NCBI RefSeq assembly: GCF_002902905.1
Contig: NZ_CP026124.1
Span: 682,001 to 746,000, forward strand
Direction of reading: 5' to 3'
DNA: 64,000 nt
DNA from: Achromobacter sp. AONIH1
GTDB taxonomy: Bacteria > Pseudomonadota > Gammaproteobacteria > Burkholderiales > Burkholderiaceae_B
The position numbers were made by a program, and so were the translations under genes. Position 1 is the stretch's first letter, and each line of letters begins with the position of its first letter. Shown one piece after another: positions 26,890 to 35,210 of the stretch. The notes below the pieces were generated by a model. That model saw only the letters and a list, made by a program, of their open reading frames with translations. It had not been told where the DNA came from and ran no database searches.

Positions 26890-27321
26890 TCAGGCCCCCA
26901 GCACGTGGCGCATCACGTAGACGACGGCGAAGCCCGCCCCCATGAACAGCGCGGTGGCCGCCAGCGAGCGACGCGAACCGCGCGACAGCCCGCAGACGCC
27001 GTGGCCGCTGGTGCAGCCCGAGGCATAGCGCGTGCCCAGCCCGACCAGCAGGCCGGCGACGACCAGGCGCAGCGGCCCGGCCTCGATCGTGGCGGGCGGC
27101 AAGGCCGCGTACAGTTGATAGAACCAGGGGGACGCGCACAGGCCCAGCAGGAACGCGAGCCGCCAGCCGCCGCCCGGCGCGGGCGGCAGCAAATTGCCGA
27201 CGATGCCGCTGATGCCGGCGATGCGCCCGGCCCCCAGCATCAGCAGCACGGCGGCCGCGCCGATCAGCAGGCCGCCGGCGGCAGCCGGTCCCGGCGTGAA
27301 GACACTCCAGTCCAGAGTCAT
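26890..27321 (-). CDS. YeeE/YedE-family membrane protein, first half (PmpA-like)
   Basis: The 143-residue protein has about four membrane segments and the family motifs GAAAVLLMLGAGRIAGISGI and LGTRYASGCTSGHGVCGLSRGS with its conserved cysteines. Together with the next gene it would rebuild a full-length YeeE-type sulfur-compound channel. Its start overlaps the stop of the BigR-like repressor gene by four bases (ATGA type), which indicates tight operon coupling and regulation by that repressor. Confidence 0.88.
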   Translation of the reverse strand: MTLDWSVFTPGPAAAGGLLIGAAAVLLMLGAGRIAGISGIVGNLLPPAPGGGWRLAFLLGLCASPWFYQLYAALPPATIEAGPLRLVVAGLLVGLGTRYASGCTSGHGVCGLSRGSRRSLAATALFMGAGFAVVYVMRHVLGA

Positions 27322-27668
27322 GATTGCGATTCCTGGTGCAAGGCGTCCATGGCCTTGCCGCAGTACAGGCTGGACAAGGTTTTCATCACCTGGCTGACCT
27401 CGAAGCTGGCCATCTGGTAGTAGACGTATTTGCCGTCTCGGCGCGTCGCCACCAGACCCTCGTCACGCAGCACGCCCAGCTGTTGCGACAGGGTGGGCTG
27501 GCGGATGCCGGTCAGCGCCTCCAGTTCGCCCACGTTGCGTTCATGGCCGACCAGCTGGCACAGCAGCAGCAGGCGGTCTTCGTTGGCCAGCGCCTTGAGC
27601 AGCGCGCAGGCCTGGGAGGCGGATTCGCGCAGCACGGCGACTTCGCATTGGGTCAGGGAAGCATTCAT
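27318..27668 (-). CDS. bigR: ArsR-type persulfide-sensing repressor (BigR/SqrR-like)
   Basis: The 116-residue winged-HTH protein (LTGIRQPTLSQQLGVLRDEGLV as recognition region) has the two sensing cysteines of BigR/SqrR: Cys37 in LLLLCQLV and Cys103 in SLYCGKAM. Formation of a di- or tetrasulfide between them under sulfide stress relieves repression. Two extra cysteines, 8 and 21, are near the N-terminus. It is first in the sulfide operon and divergent from the persulfide dioxygenase, with inverted repeats in the AT-rich gap, so it should control both directions. Confidence 0.9.
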   Translation of the reverse strand: MNASLTQCEVAVLRESASQACALLKALANEDRLLLLCQLVGHERNVGELEALTGIRQPTLSQQLGVLRDEGLVATRRDGKYVYYQMASFEVSQVMKTLSSLYCGKAMDALHQESQS

Positions 27669-27695
27669 TTGACGAGGGTCAATCGGTAGCGCAGA

Positions 27696-27737
27696 GTTTG
27701 ATCATTATATTGACTAATAAACTATCAAACAATATTA
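27696..27737. promoter_or_regulatory. Divergent operator/promoter of the sulfide module
   Basis: The very AT-rich gap contains a perfect 7-bp inverted repeat GTTTGAT (27696-27702) / ATCAAAC (27724-27730) and an overlapping 8-bp imperfect pair TTATATTG (27705-27712) / CAATATTA (27730-27737). Their position between the repressor gene and blh fits binding sites for the BigR-like protein. Confidence 0.6.
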
Positions 27738-27818
27738 TTGAAAAATATAAATTGAAGCGCCGTCCCGGTGCTTCGTTCCCATCCCGGTCCGCCCGCGCGG
27801 CCCGTCAGAGCGTCCGCC

Positions 27819-28682
27819 ATGCCCGCCATCACCCAGGCCTTCTTCGATCCGGTCACCGCCACCGTCACCTATGTGGTCCATGAAGACACGCCGGGCGGCG
27901 CCTGCGCCATCATCGATTCGGTGCTGGACTACGACCCCAAGTCCGGCCGCACCAGCACCGCCGGCGCCGACCGCGTGATCGAGTACGTGCGCCAGCATGG
28001 CCTGCGGACCGACTGGCTGCTGGAGACCCACGCCCACGCCGACCATCTCTCGGCCGCCCCCTACCTGCAGAAGCAGCTGGGCGGCGTCATCGCCATCGGC
28101 GGCGCCATCCGCGCCGTGCAGGGCGTGTTCAAGCGCATCTTCAACCTGGAGCCGGGCTTCGCGCTGGACGGCTCGCAGTTCGGCCGCCTGTTCGCCGACG
28201 GCGAGACCTTCCGCATTGGCGCGCTGGAGGCCACCGCCATCCACGTGCCCGGCCACACGCCGGCCGACATGGCCTACCTGGTGGGCGACGCCGCCTTCGT
28301 CGGCGACACGCTGTTCATGCCGGACGTGGGCACGGCGCGCTGCGACTTCCCCGGCGGCGACGCGCGCCAGCTGTACCGCTCCATCCGGCGGCTGCTGGAC
28401 CTGCCCGCCGCCACGCGCCTGTACATGTGCCACGACTATCCGCCGGCGGGACGCGAGGCGCGCTGGCAGACCACGGTGGCCGAGCAGCGCCAGGCCAACA
28501 TCCACGTGCGCGACGGCGTCAGCGAAGACGAATTCGTCGCCATGCGCACCCGGCGCGACGCCACGCTGGGCATGCCCACGCTGATCCTGCCGGCCATCCA
28601 GGTCAACATCCGCGCCGGCCATTTCCCGCCGGCCGAAGACAACGGCGTGCGCTACCTGAAGATCCCGGTCGACTCGCTCTGA
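27819..28682 (+). CDS. blh: Metallo-beta-lactamase-fold persulfide dioxygenase (Blh/ETHE1-like)
   Basis: The 287-residue protein has the MBL signature as LETHAHADHLSAA, a second His in HVPGHTPADMAY, Asp in VGDTLF, and a final CHDYPPAG, the pattern of ETHE1-type enzymes that bind one Fe(II). They oxidise glutathione persulfide to sulfite. Blh is the dioxygenase controlled by BigR in Agrobacterium and Xylella, and here it is divergent from a BigR-like gene. The start MPAITQAFFDP at 27819 fits the family. It probably consumes the persulfide generated by SQR, with TauE as sulfite exporter. Confidence 0.92.
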   Translation: MPAITQAFFDPVTATVTYVVHEDTPGGACAIIDSVLDYDPKSGRTSTAGADRVIEYVRQHGLRTDWLLETHAHADHLSAAPYLQKQLGGVIAIGGAIRAVQGVFKRIFNLEPGFALDGSQFGRLFADGETFRIGALEATAIHVPGHTPADMAYLVGDAAFVGDTLFMPDVGTARCDFPGGDARQLYRSIRRLLDLPAATRLYMCHDYPPAGREARWQTTVAEQRQANIHVRDGVSEDEFVAMRTRRDATLGMPTLILPAIQVNIRAGHFPPAEDNGVRYLKIPVDSL

Positions 28683-28804
28683 GACCGGCGCCCACGGCAG
28701 GCGCGCGGCCCGGATCCGGCGTCGCGCGCACTTGCGCGCGGCGGGGATATCCCGCAAGATCGCCCGATCGATACGCCTCTGTCCGCCCGCCGCGGACCCC
28801 AGCC

Positions 28805-30271
28805 ATGTTCGCCGAAGCCGAAGCCGACCCCAGCCTGTCCAAAGAAGCCTTCAAGCCCATCGAGGCGCGCCTGCGCGTCGCCCTGCTGAACGCGCAGTAC
28901 CAGCGCCTGCAGAAGGCGGAAAAATCCCTGCTGGTGGTGGTCGCCGGCATCGACGGCGCCGGCAAGGGCGCCACGGTCAACCTGCTCAACGAGTGGATGG
29001 ACCCGCGCCACATCAAGACGCTGGCCTACGGCCCGCCCGAAGGCGAGGAGCTGGAACGCCCCTGGCTGTGGCGCTACTGGAAGGACCTGCCCGCCAAGGG
29101 CAGCACCGGCATCGTGTTCGGTTCCTGGTACGCGCAGCTTCTGCGCGAGACCTCGCGCAAGCGGCCCAACCAGGACACCATCGAAGCCCTGTCCGCCGCC
29201 ATCCGCCGCTTCGAGGCCATGCTGGCCGCCGAGGGCGTGCAGATCGTCAAGCTGTGGTTCCACCTGTCCGCCCAGGCGCAGAAGGCGCGCGCCGAGCGCC
29301 TGCTGAGCAGCCCTGAGACCTCGTGGCAGGTCAGCCCCGCCGACCTGAAGGTGCACAAGAAATACGACCGCCTGCGCAACGGCGGACAGATCGTCATCAA
29401 CCACACCGACAGCGGCCACGCGCCCTGGGTCGTGATCCCCAGCGCCGACGAGCAGCTGCGCGCCGCGCGCACCGCCGAGGCCGTGCTGGCCGCCATGCGC
29501 CAGCGCAGCGTGCCGCGCATCCCGCCCAGCTTCGTGGCGCACTCCGGGCCGGCGCGCATCATCGACCGGCTCGGCCAGCTCGACTACGAGGCCCGCATCG
29601 ACCGCGAGGACTACGAGTCCGAACTCGGCCTGCTGCAAGGCCGGCTGGCCCGCGCCGCGCGTTCGAAGAAATTCCAGGACCGCTCGCTGGTGCTGGTGTT
29701 CGAGGGCCAGGACGCTGCCGGCAAGGGCGGCGCGATCCGCCGCGTCACGCATGCGCTGGACGCGCGCCAGTTCGACATCACGCCCGTCGCCGCGCCCAAC
29801 AGCTATGAGCTTTCGCGCCCCTATCTGTGGCGCTTCTGGCGCCAGCTGCCGCGCCGGGGCCGCATCGCCATCTTCGACCGCTCCTGGTACGGTCGCGTGC
29901 TGGTCGAGCGCGTCGAGAAGCTGGCCCGCCCCGCCGACTGGCGTCGCGCCTATGCCGAGATCAACGACTTCGAGGAACAGCTGTCGGGCAGCGGCGCGCT
30001 GGTGCTGAAATTCTGGCTGGCGGTCACGCCCGACGTGCAGCTCGAACGCTTCAAGGAACGCGAGAAATCGCCGTTCAAGAACTTCAAGATCACGCCCGAC
30101 GACTGGCGCAACCGCGACAAGTGGAAGGAATACGCCGCCGCCACCAACGAGATGCTGACGCGCACCGACGTGGCCCACGCGCCCTGGCACCTGGTATCGG
30201 CCAACGACAAGCGCTACGCCCGCCTGCAGGTGCTGCGCCACATCGTCGAGGCACTGGAAAACCCACGCTGA
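28805..30271 (+). CDS. pap: Polyphosphate:AMP phosphotransferase (tandem PPK2 domains)
   Basis: This 488-residue protein contains two PPK2 domains. The N-terminal half has P-loop VVAGIDGAGKGATVNLL; the C-terminal half has P-loop FEGQDAAGKGGAIRRVTH and the complete lid motif IFDRSWYGRVLVERVE. In the N-terminal half the equivalent of FDRSWY reads VFGSWYAQ, losing the Asp-Arg, so the C-terminal domain is the likely catalytic one. Class II PPK2 enzymes phosphorylate AMP to ADP with polyphosphate. The gene lies 122 bases after blh and is followed closely by GNAT and HIT genes. Confidence 0.92.
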   Translation: MFAEAEADPSLSKEAFKPIEARLRVALLNAQYQRLQKAEKSLLVVVAGIDGAGKGATVNLLNEWMDPRHIKTLAYGPPEGEELERPWLWRYWKDLPAKGSTGIVFGSWYAQLLRETSRKRPNQDTIEALSAAIRRFEAMLAAEGVQIVKLWFHLSAQAQKARAERLLSSPETSWQVSPADLKVHKKYDRLRNGGQIVINHTDSGHAPWVVIPSADEQLRAARTAEAVLAAMRQRSVPRIPPSFVAHSGPARIIDRLGQLDYEARIDREDYESELGLLQGRLARAARSKKFQDRSLVLVFEGQDAAGKGGAIRRVTHALDARQFDITPVAAPNSYELSRPYLWRFWRQLPRRGRIAIFDRSWYGRVLVERVEKLARPADWRRAYAEINDFEEQLSGSGALVLKFWLAVTPDVQLERFKEREKSPFKNFKITPDDWRNRDKWKEYAAATNEMLTRTDVAHAPWHLVSANDKRYARLQVLRHIVEALENPR

Positions 30272-30293
30272 TCCGCAACCGGAGGCATTGCCC

Positions 30294-30743
30294 ATGAGCA
30301 CCACGGAAATCCGCCCCGCCACCGCCGCCGACTTCGATGTCTGGCTGCCGCTGTGGAAGGGCTACCAGGACTTCTACCGCGTCGACATCGCCGACGCCGT
30401 CACGCGCAACACCTGGGATCGCCTGCTCGATCCGGCCGAGCCCATGCACGTGGCGCTGGCCTACGACGGCGGCAAGGCCATCGGCATGGTCCACTGGATC
30501 TTCCACCGCTCCACCTGGACCGCCGGCGACTATTGCTATCTGCAGGACCTGTACGTGACGCCCGAGGCGCGCGGCACCGGCGCAGGCCGCAAGCTGATCG
30601 AACACGTCTATGCCCAGGCCGCCGCCAACAATGCCGCGCGCGTGTACTGGCTGACCCACGAGACCAACGCCACCGCCATGCAGCTGTACGACCGCATCGC
30701 CGACCGTTCCGGCTTCATCCAATATCGCAAGGTGCTGCCGTGA
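30294..30743 (+). CDS. GNAT-family N-acetyltransferase
   Basis: The 149-residue protein is a single GNAT domain beginning TTEIRPATAADFDVWLPLW. The acetyl-CoA-binding motif is DLYVTPEARGTGAGRKLIEHVY (about residues 86-107), and the C-terminal ARVYWLTHETNATAMQLYDRIA is typical of GNATs acting on small molecules or amines. GGAGG eight bases upstream supports the ATG. It lies 22 bases after pap and 49 before the HIT gene. Substrate unknown. Confidence 0.9.
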   Translation: MSTTEIRPATAADFDVWLPLWKGYQDFYRVDIADAVTRNTWDRLLDPAEPMHVALAYDGGKAIGMVHWIFHRSTWTAGDYCYLQDLYVTPEARGTGAGRKLIEHVYAQAAANNAARVYWLTHETNATAMQLYDRIADRSGFIQYRKVLP

Positions 30744-30792
30744 CCCGCATTCGCGTCCCACGCATCCCGGCCACGATCCGGAGGAAAACCCC

Positions 30793-31257
30793 GTGAGCGC
30801 CCGCGACCCCGACTGTCCGCTGTGCCAGGAAGACGGCGGCGCGCTGCTGTGGCGCGGCCCGCACCTGCGCGTCATCGAGGTCAACGACCCCGACTACCCC
30901 GGCTTCACCCGCGTGATCTGGAACGGCCACCTGGCCGAGATGACCAGCCTGTCGGCGCATGGCCGCGAGCTGCTGATGAAGGCCGTGTACGTGGTCGAGG
31001 AAACCCAGCAGGCCATCCTGTCGCCCGACAAGATCAACCTGGCCTCGCTGGGCAACATGGTGCCGCACCTGCACTGGCACGTGATCCCGCGCTGGCGCGG
31101 CGACCGCCATTTCCCCGACCCGATCTGGGCCCCGGCCCGCGTCGCCAAGGGCGCCGAGCCTGCCGAGCTGAAGGCCCGGCTGGCGCGCACGCAGGCGCAG
31201 CTACCGCGCTACCGCGACCGCCTGGTCGAGGCCATGAACGCGCTGCTCTGGCATTGA
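30793..31257 (+). CDS. HIT-family nucleotide hydrolase
   Basis: The 154-residue protein carries the histidine triad as VPHLHWHVIP (His92, His94, His96), with the preceding INLASLGNMV of the family. Such enzymes cleave nucleoside phosphoramidates, ApnA or acyl-adenylates. An N-terminal CPLC pair (Cys8, Cys11) may bind zinc, as in several bacterial HIT proteins. The GTG start follows GGAGGAAAA. It closes the pap-GNAT-HIT group, which may be one operon, and converges with the glycosyltransferase gene. Confidence 0.92.
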   Translation: MSARDPDCPLCQEDGGALLWRGPHLRVIEVNDPDYPGFTRVIWNGHLAEMTSLSAHGRELLMKAVYVVEETQQAILSPDKINLASLGNMVPHLHWHVIPRWRGDRHFPDPIWAPARVAKGAEPAELKARLARTQAQLPRYRDRLVEAMNALLWH

Positions 31258-31264
31258 ACCAAGG

Positions 31265-31285
31265 GTAGCGTCAGCGCGACGCTAC
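31265..31285. terminator. Hairpin between convergent HIT and glycosyltransferase genes
   Basis: GTAGCGTC and GACGCTAC form a perfect 8-bp stem with a five-base loop (AGCGC). It overlaps the last codons of the minus-strand glycosyltransferase. No U-run follows on either strand, so it is a possible, not a proven, bidirectional terminator. Confidence 0.4.
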
Positions 31286-32928
31286 GCCGCCGTCCCGCGC
31301 CGTTCGCTCAGCCAGCGGTGGTAGACGTTTTCCACGTCCTGCGCCACGCGCGCCGGCGTGAACAGGCCCAGGTCGCGCACGCGCGCCCGGCCCGCCTCGC
31401 CCATGCGGCGGCGCAGCGCCGCGTCGCCCAGCAGCAGGTCCAGCGCCTGCGCCAGCGCGCCCGGATCATTCGGCGGCACCAGCAGGCCGCTGCGGCCCGG
31501 CATCATGGTTTCGGGCACGCCGCCCACCTGCGTGCCGATCACCGGCAGCCCCATCGCGGCGGCCTCCACGAACACCGTGCCGAAGGCCTCTCGCCGCGTC
31601 GGCAGCGCGAACACGTCGAAGGCCCGCAACGCCGTGCCCACATCCTTGCGCCGTCCCGCGAAATGGATGCGCCGCGCCAGCGCCTGTCCCAGCGCGCGCA
31701 CGCGCTCGCGCAACTGCTCCGCCAGCGGCATGCCATCGCCCACCAACACCAGATGCGCGTCGGCATGGCGGCGAGACACCCGGCTGAAGGCCTCGATCAG
31801 ATCCTCATGCCCTTTTTCCGCCCGCATCACCGCCACGCAGCCCACCACCTTGGCCTCCGGCGGAATCGACAACTCGCGGCGCAGGCAGGCGCCCGGCCGG
31901 TCCGGCGGCAGGGACACCGGCGAATGGATCACCTCGACCGCCTCGGGCCGCGCGCCGCCTTCCAGCAACTGGCCGCGCACATAGCGGCTGACGGCGATCA
32001 CGCGGTGCGCCAGCCAGGTATAGGCGTACAGTGAGTTGATCGGCTTGGCCAGGTGGCGCGTGCGCACGATCAGCGGCGTGCCGGCCAGCCGCGCGCCGAT
32101 GGACGCCAGCACGGTGTCGCGCCGGCTGTGCGTGTTCAGCACATCGAAGCGCCCGCCGCGCAGCACCCGTCGCAGCGCCGACACGCCGCGCAGGAAATTC
32201 ACAGGCCCGTCCATCAGCAGGTTGTGGACCTTGAAGCCCGCCTCGCGCAGCCGGCCGCCCAGCTCGGCCTGGGGCTGGCACACGGCCTCCAGGTGATGGC
32301 CGCGCTCGCGCATCGCCACCATCTCCTTGTAGATGCAGAACTCCTGCCCGCCGAACGAGGTGGCCGCCTCGGTGTGCAGGATGCGCAGGCCGGAAAGGCC
32401 GGCGGATTCGGCCACGCAAGCGCGGGTCCGCGCCTGACCGCTGAACGGATCGAACGCGCTCGCCTCGCCAGGGCCGGCGTCGATCCCGTCCTCCGCGTCG
32501 CTCCAGCGTCGTCCCTGCCACAACAGGTAAGCCTCCAGATAACGGATCTCTTCCGGCTCCAGCATCGCCAGCCCCGGCTCGCCGTCGCCCAGCGCCTCGA
32601 ACTCCGTGGCGGCCAGCCGGCGTCCCCATCCCACCTGGACCTGGCCGTCGCGCGACAGGCTGAACCGCGCTCCGCCCCGGACCCAGGCCTGCAGGCGCGG
32701 ACCGGGCAGCAAGGTATCCAGGCGATAGCCGCCCGGCAGTTCGGACAGCGCCCGACCGGCGCCGGAACCGACATTTGCGCTCAACACTTCCGGGCCGGCA
32801 TCCACCAGCAGCGGCGCGCCTCGCGCCCCCGGCCGCTGGTAGCTGAGCGTCTGGATCGCCGGCAGGCGGGCCAGCAGCGGCGTCCTTGACGCCTGGGTGG
32901 CATGCGGGTTGCGGGAGGAGGATGACAT
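31282..32928 (-). CDS. GT4-family glycosyltransferase with an unusual N-terminal domain
   Basis: Residues 181-548 form a retaining GT-B glycosyltransferase of family GT4: LRILHTEAATSFGGQE at its start, NTHSRRDTVLASIGARLAG, VGCVAVMRAEKGHEDLIEAF, and the nucleotide-sugar EX7E region REAFGTVFVEAAAMGLPVIG. The first 180 residues precede this fold and are not part of it: they contain LLVDAGPEVLSANVGSGAG, WVRGGARFSLSRDGQVQVGWGRRLA and LEPEEIRYLEAYLLWQGRRW, suggestive of a small beta-rich domain I do not recognise. No signal peptide is visible. It probably adds a sugar to a surface glycan. The gene is alone on its strand. Confidence 0.85.
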   Translation of the reverse strand: MSSSSRNPHATQASRTPLLARLPAIQTLSYQRPGARGAPLLVDAGPEVLSANVGSGAGRALSELPGGYRLDTLLPGPRLQAWVRGGARFSLSRDGQVQVGWGRRLAATEFEALGDGEPGLAMLEPEEIRYLEAYLLWQGRRWSDAEDGIDAGPGEASAFDPFSGQARTRACVAESAGLSGLRILHTEAATSFGGQEFCIYKEMVAMRERGHHLEAVCQPQAELGGRLREAGFKVHNLLMDGPVNFLRGVSALRRVLRGGRFDVLNTHSRRDTVLASIGARLAGTPLIVRTRHLAKPINSLYAYTWLAHRVIAVSRYVRGQLLEGGARPEAVEVIHSPVSLPPDRPGACLRRELSIPPEAKVVGCVAVMRAEKGHEDLIEAFSRVSRRHADAHLVLVGDGMPLAEQLRERVRALGQALARRIHFAGRRKDVGTALRAFDVFALPTRREAFGTVFVEAAAMGLPVIGTQVGGVPETMMPGRSGLLVPPNDPGALAQALDLLLGDAALRRRMGEAGRARVRDLGLFTPARVAQDVENVYHRWLSERRGTAA

Positions 32929-33393
32929 CGGCGGCGGTCCTGAAAAAAGCCAGGGCGGCGTGGACAGGCGCGGCGAATGCGCCGCCGCCTGCCGCGTGCG
33001 CCCAGAGGAAACGCTGGCGATGGTAGCGAGAGACCCGTAATTAAATTAGCGCCCTGTTCGCACGGATTTCACGGAACATGCATGATCTTGTGGAACAAAT
33101 TCTTCATCTTTCAGGTAGAATTCAGCTTTCGTGCGCCCGCGATCCGACTGCGGGCGCAACCCGTCCGGCCCGCGCCGGACGCCTCGCGCGCCGTCCCGCC
33201 AGACCACGCGCATTCCCGGCGCCCGCCGCGCCAAGTAAGCTTTGCCAGGGATCCCGGCGCCTTCCGGCTGCCGCCCGCCCAGGCGGCGGATCCGCCCGGC
33301 AAGCCATCCTCAACCCGAACCACGGCATGGAGCCGCCGCCCCTCGCCGTCGCCGTTCGCCGCGCACTCACCGAAAGGTAGTAAAGGAGTCCAC
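32929..33393. promoter_or_regulatory. Long structured leader upstream of nhaA
   Basis: The 465-base gap contains no supported gene. AT-rich sequence at 33040-33125 probably holds divergent promoters. Downstream, the presumed nhaA leader has successive GC-rich hairpins, including GCGCCCGC/GCGGGCGC (about 33133-33157) and CGTCCGG/CCGGACG (about 33165-33182). Such a leader could be a cation- or pH-responsive RNA, since lithium riboswitches (nhaA-I and nhaA-II classes) precede nhaA in other bacteria; I cannot match a consensus by eye. Confidence 0.4.
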
Positions 33394-34632
33394 GTGAGCC
33401 ATCCGGCCCCTCCCGCCCCGCGGTCCGCCTCGTTCCTGCAGGCGTTCCTGAAATCCGAAGCCCTCGGCGGCTACGTCCTGATGCTCGCCGCCCTGCTGGC
33501 GCTGCTCGTCGCCAACAGCGGGATCGCGCCAGCCTACTTCGACGCGCTGGGCGCCAAGCTCGGCTTCAGCCTGGGCCCCGTCGTCCTCAAGGAATCCGTG
33601 CTGCACTGGATCAACGACGGCCTGATGGCCGTGTTCTTCCTGCTGGTCGGCCTGGAGATCAAGCGTGAAGTGCTGGACGGCCAGTTGCGCGGCGCCTCGC
33701 GCATCGTGCTGCCCGGCATCGCCGCGCTGGGCGGCATGATCATGCCCGCCCTCATCTATGTGCTGATCAACCTGGGCAGCCCCGGCACGCTGCGCGGCTG
33801 GGCCATTCCCGCCGCCACCGACATCGCCTTCGCACTGGGCATCCTGGCGCTGCTGGGCAGCCGCGTGCCGACGTCGCTCAAGATCTTCCTGACCGCGCTG
33901 GCCATCCTGGACGACCTTGGCGCCATCATCATCATCGCGCTGTTCTATACGTCGCAGCTGAACCTGTTCGCGCTGGGCATGGCCGCCGCGCTGCTGGCCA
34001 TCCTGTTCTGCCTGAACCGCGCAGGCGTGTTGCGGCTGACGCCCTACCTGTTGCTGGGCGCGGTGCTGTGGTACTTCGTGCTGAAATCCGGCGTGCACGC
34101 CACGCTGGCCGGCGTGGCGCTGGCCCTGGCCATCCCGCTGCGCCCGCAAAACCAGGGCGCGCCCGCCGCGCACTCGCCGCTGCACGCGCTGGAACATGCG
34201 CTGCACAAACCCGTGGCGCTGCTGATCGTGCCGATCTTCGGCTTCGCCAACGCCGGCGTGTCCTTCGCCGGCATGGGCCTGGACAGCCTGGCGCAGCCGG
34301 TGCCGCTGGGCGTGGCGCTGGGGCTGTTCCTGGGCAAGCAGCTGGGCGTGTTCGGCTTCGCCTGGCTGGCCATCAAGGCCGGCGTGGCGCCCCTGCCGCG
34401 CCACGCCAGTTACGCGCAGCTGTACGGCGTGGCGCTGCTGTGCGGCATCGGCTTCACCATGAGCCTGTTCATCGGCGCGCTGGCCTTCACCGATCCGGCC
34501 GCCGTGGACGCCACCAAGCTCGGCGTGCTGACCGGCTCGCTGGCCTCGGCCATCGTCGGTTTCGCGCTGCTGCGCGCGAGCGGCGGCGCGGCGCCGGCGG
34601 CGACATCCGCCGTCACCGCTCAGGCCCGCTAG
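33394..34632 (+). CDS. nhaA: Na+/H+ antiporter NhaA
   Basis: At 412 residues it is slightly longer than the E. coli protein and has about 12 membrane helices. Signatures in order: [41 protein letters not shown], and [19 protein letters not shown] with the paired ion-binding aspartates (ILDDLGA). It exchanges Na+ or Li+ for protons across the inner membrane. The GTG at 33394 follows AAAGGAG by five bases. The C-terminal Ala/Thr-rich tail beyond residue 395 is not conserved in the family. Confidence 0.94.
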   Translation: MSHPAPPAPRSASFLQAFLKSEALGGYVLMLAALLALLVANSGIAPAYFDALGAKLGFSLGPVVLKESVLHWINDGLMAVFFLLVGLEIKREVLDGQLRGASRIVLPGIAALGGMIMPALIYVLINLGSPGTLRGWAIPAATDIAFALGILALLGSRVPTSLKIFLTALAILDDLGAIIIIALFYTSQLNLFALGMAAALLAILFCLNRAGVLRLTPYLLLGAVLWYFVLKSGVHATLAGVALALAIPLRPQNQGAPAAHSPLHALEHALHKPVALLIVPIFGFANAGVSFAGMGLDSLAQPVPLGVALGLFLGKQLGVFGFAWLAIKAGVAPLPRHASYAQLYGVALLCGIGFTMSLFIGALAFTDPAAVDATKLGVLTGSLASAIVGFALLRASGGAAPAATSAVTAQAR

Positions 34633-34694
34633 CGTCATCACGGGCGCTCCAGGCGTTGCGGTAGACTGGCCGCAACGCCCACCCAGGAGCGGCC

Positions 34695-35084
34695 ATGAAA
34701 GCGCCCGCGATCTCCCTCCAACGCATCTACGAAGGCACCGGCCCGGACGAAGCCTACAAGGCCCTGGTCGACCGCATGTGGCCGCGCGGCCTGCGCCGCG
34801 CCGACCTGGGCCTGGACGAATGGGCGCGCGACATCGCCCCGTCCGCCGAACTGTGCAAATGGTTCGGCCACGTCGACGAACGCTGGGACGAATTCCGCCA
34901 GCGCTACAACGCGGAACTGGCCGCGCCCGAACAACAGGCCCGCATGAGCGCGCTACTGCAAGCCGCCGGCAAGCGGCCGCTGACCTTGCTCTATGGCGCG
35001 CGCAATACTGAACACAACCAGGCCGTGGCGCTGCGGGAGGCGCTGCTGGCGCATGCGCGCAAGGGCGGCGGGCGCGCGGCCTGA
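34695..35084 (+). CDS. DUF488-family protein
   Basis: The 129-residue protein shows the DUF488 (YeaO-like) pattern: QRIYEGTGPDEAYKALVDRMWPRGLRR, WARDIAPSAELCKWFGH and the C-terminal KRPLTLLYGARNTEHNQAVALREAL. The family is widespread and structurally known, but its biochemical role is unclear. CAGGAG precedes the ATG. It follows nhaA by 62 bases on the same strand; a functional link is not evident. Confidence 0.9.
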   Translation: MKAPAISLQRIYEGTGPDEAYKALVDRMWPRGLRRADLGLDEWARDIAPSAELCKWFGHVDERWDEFRQRYNAELAAPEQQARMSALLQAAGKRPLTLLYGARNTEHNQAVALREALLAHARKGGGRAA

Positions 35085-35210
35085 GACCCGATCCGCCCGC
35101 GCCACGCTTCAGGCGCACTCGCGCCGCTGTGCCTGCGGGCGCAATCTTTCGCATCCTTAACGTAAGATAGGCGCGGCTTGAGCCCCGCACCGCAACCCCG
35201 CAGAGCATCG

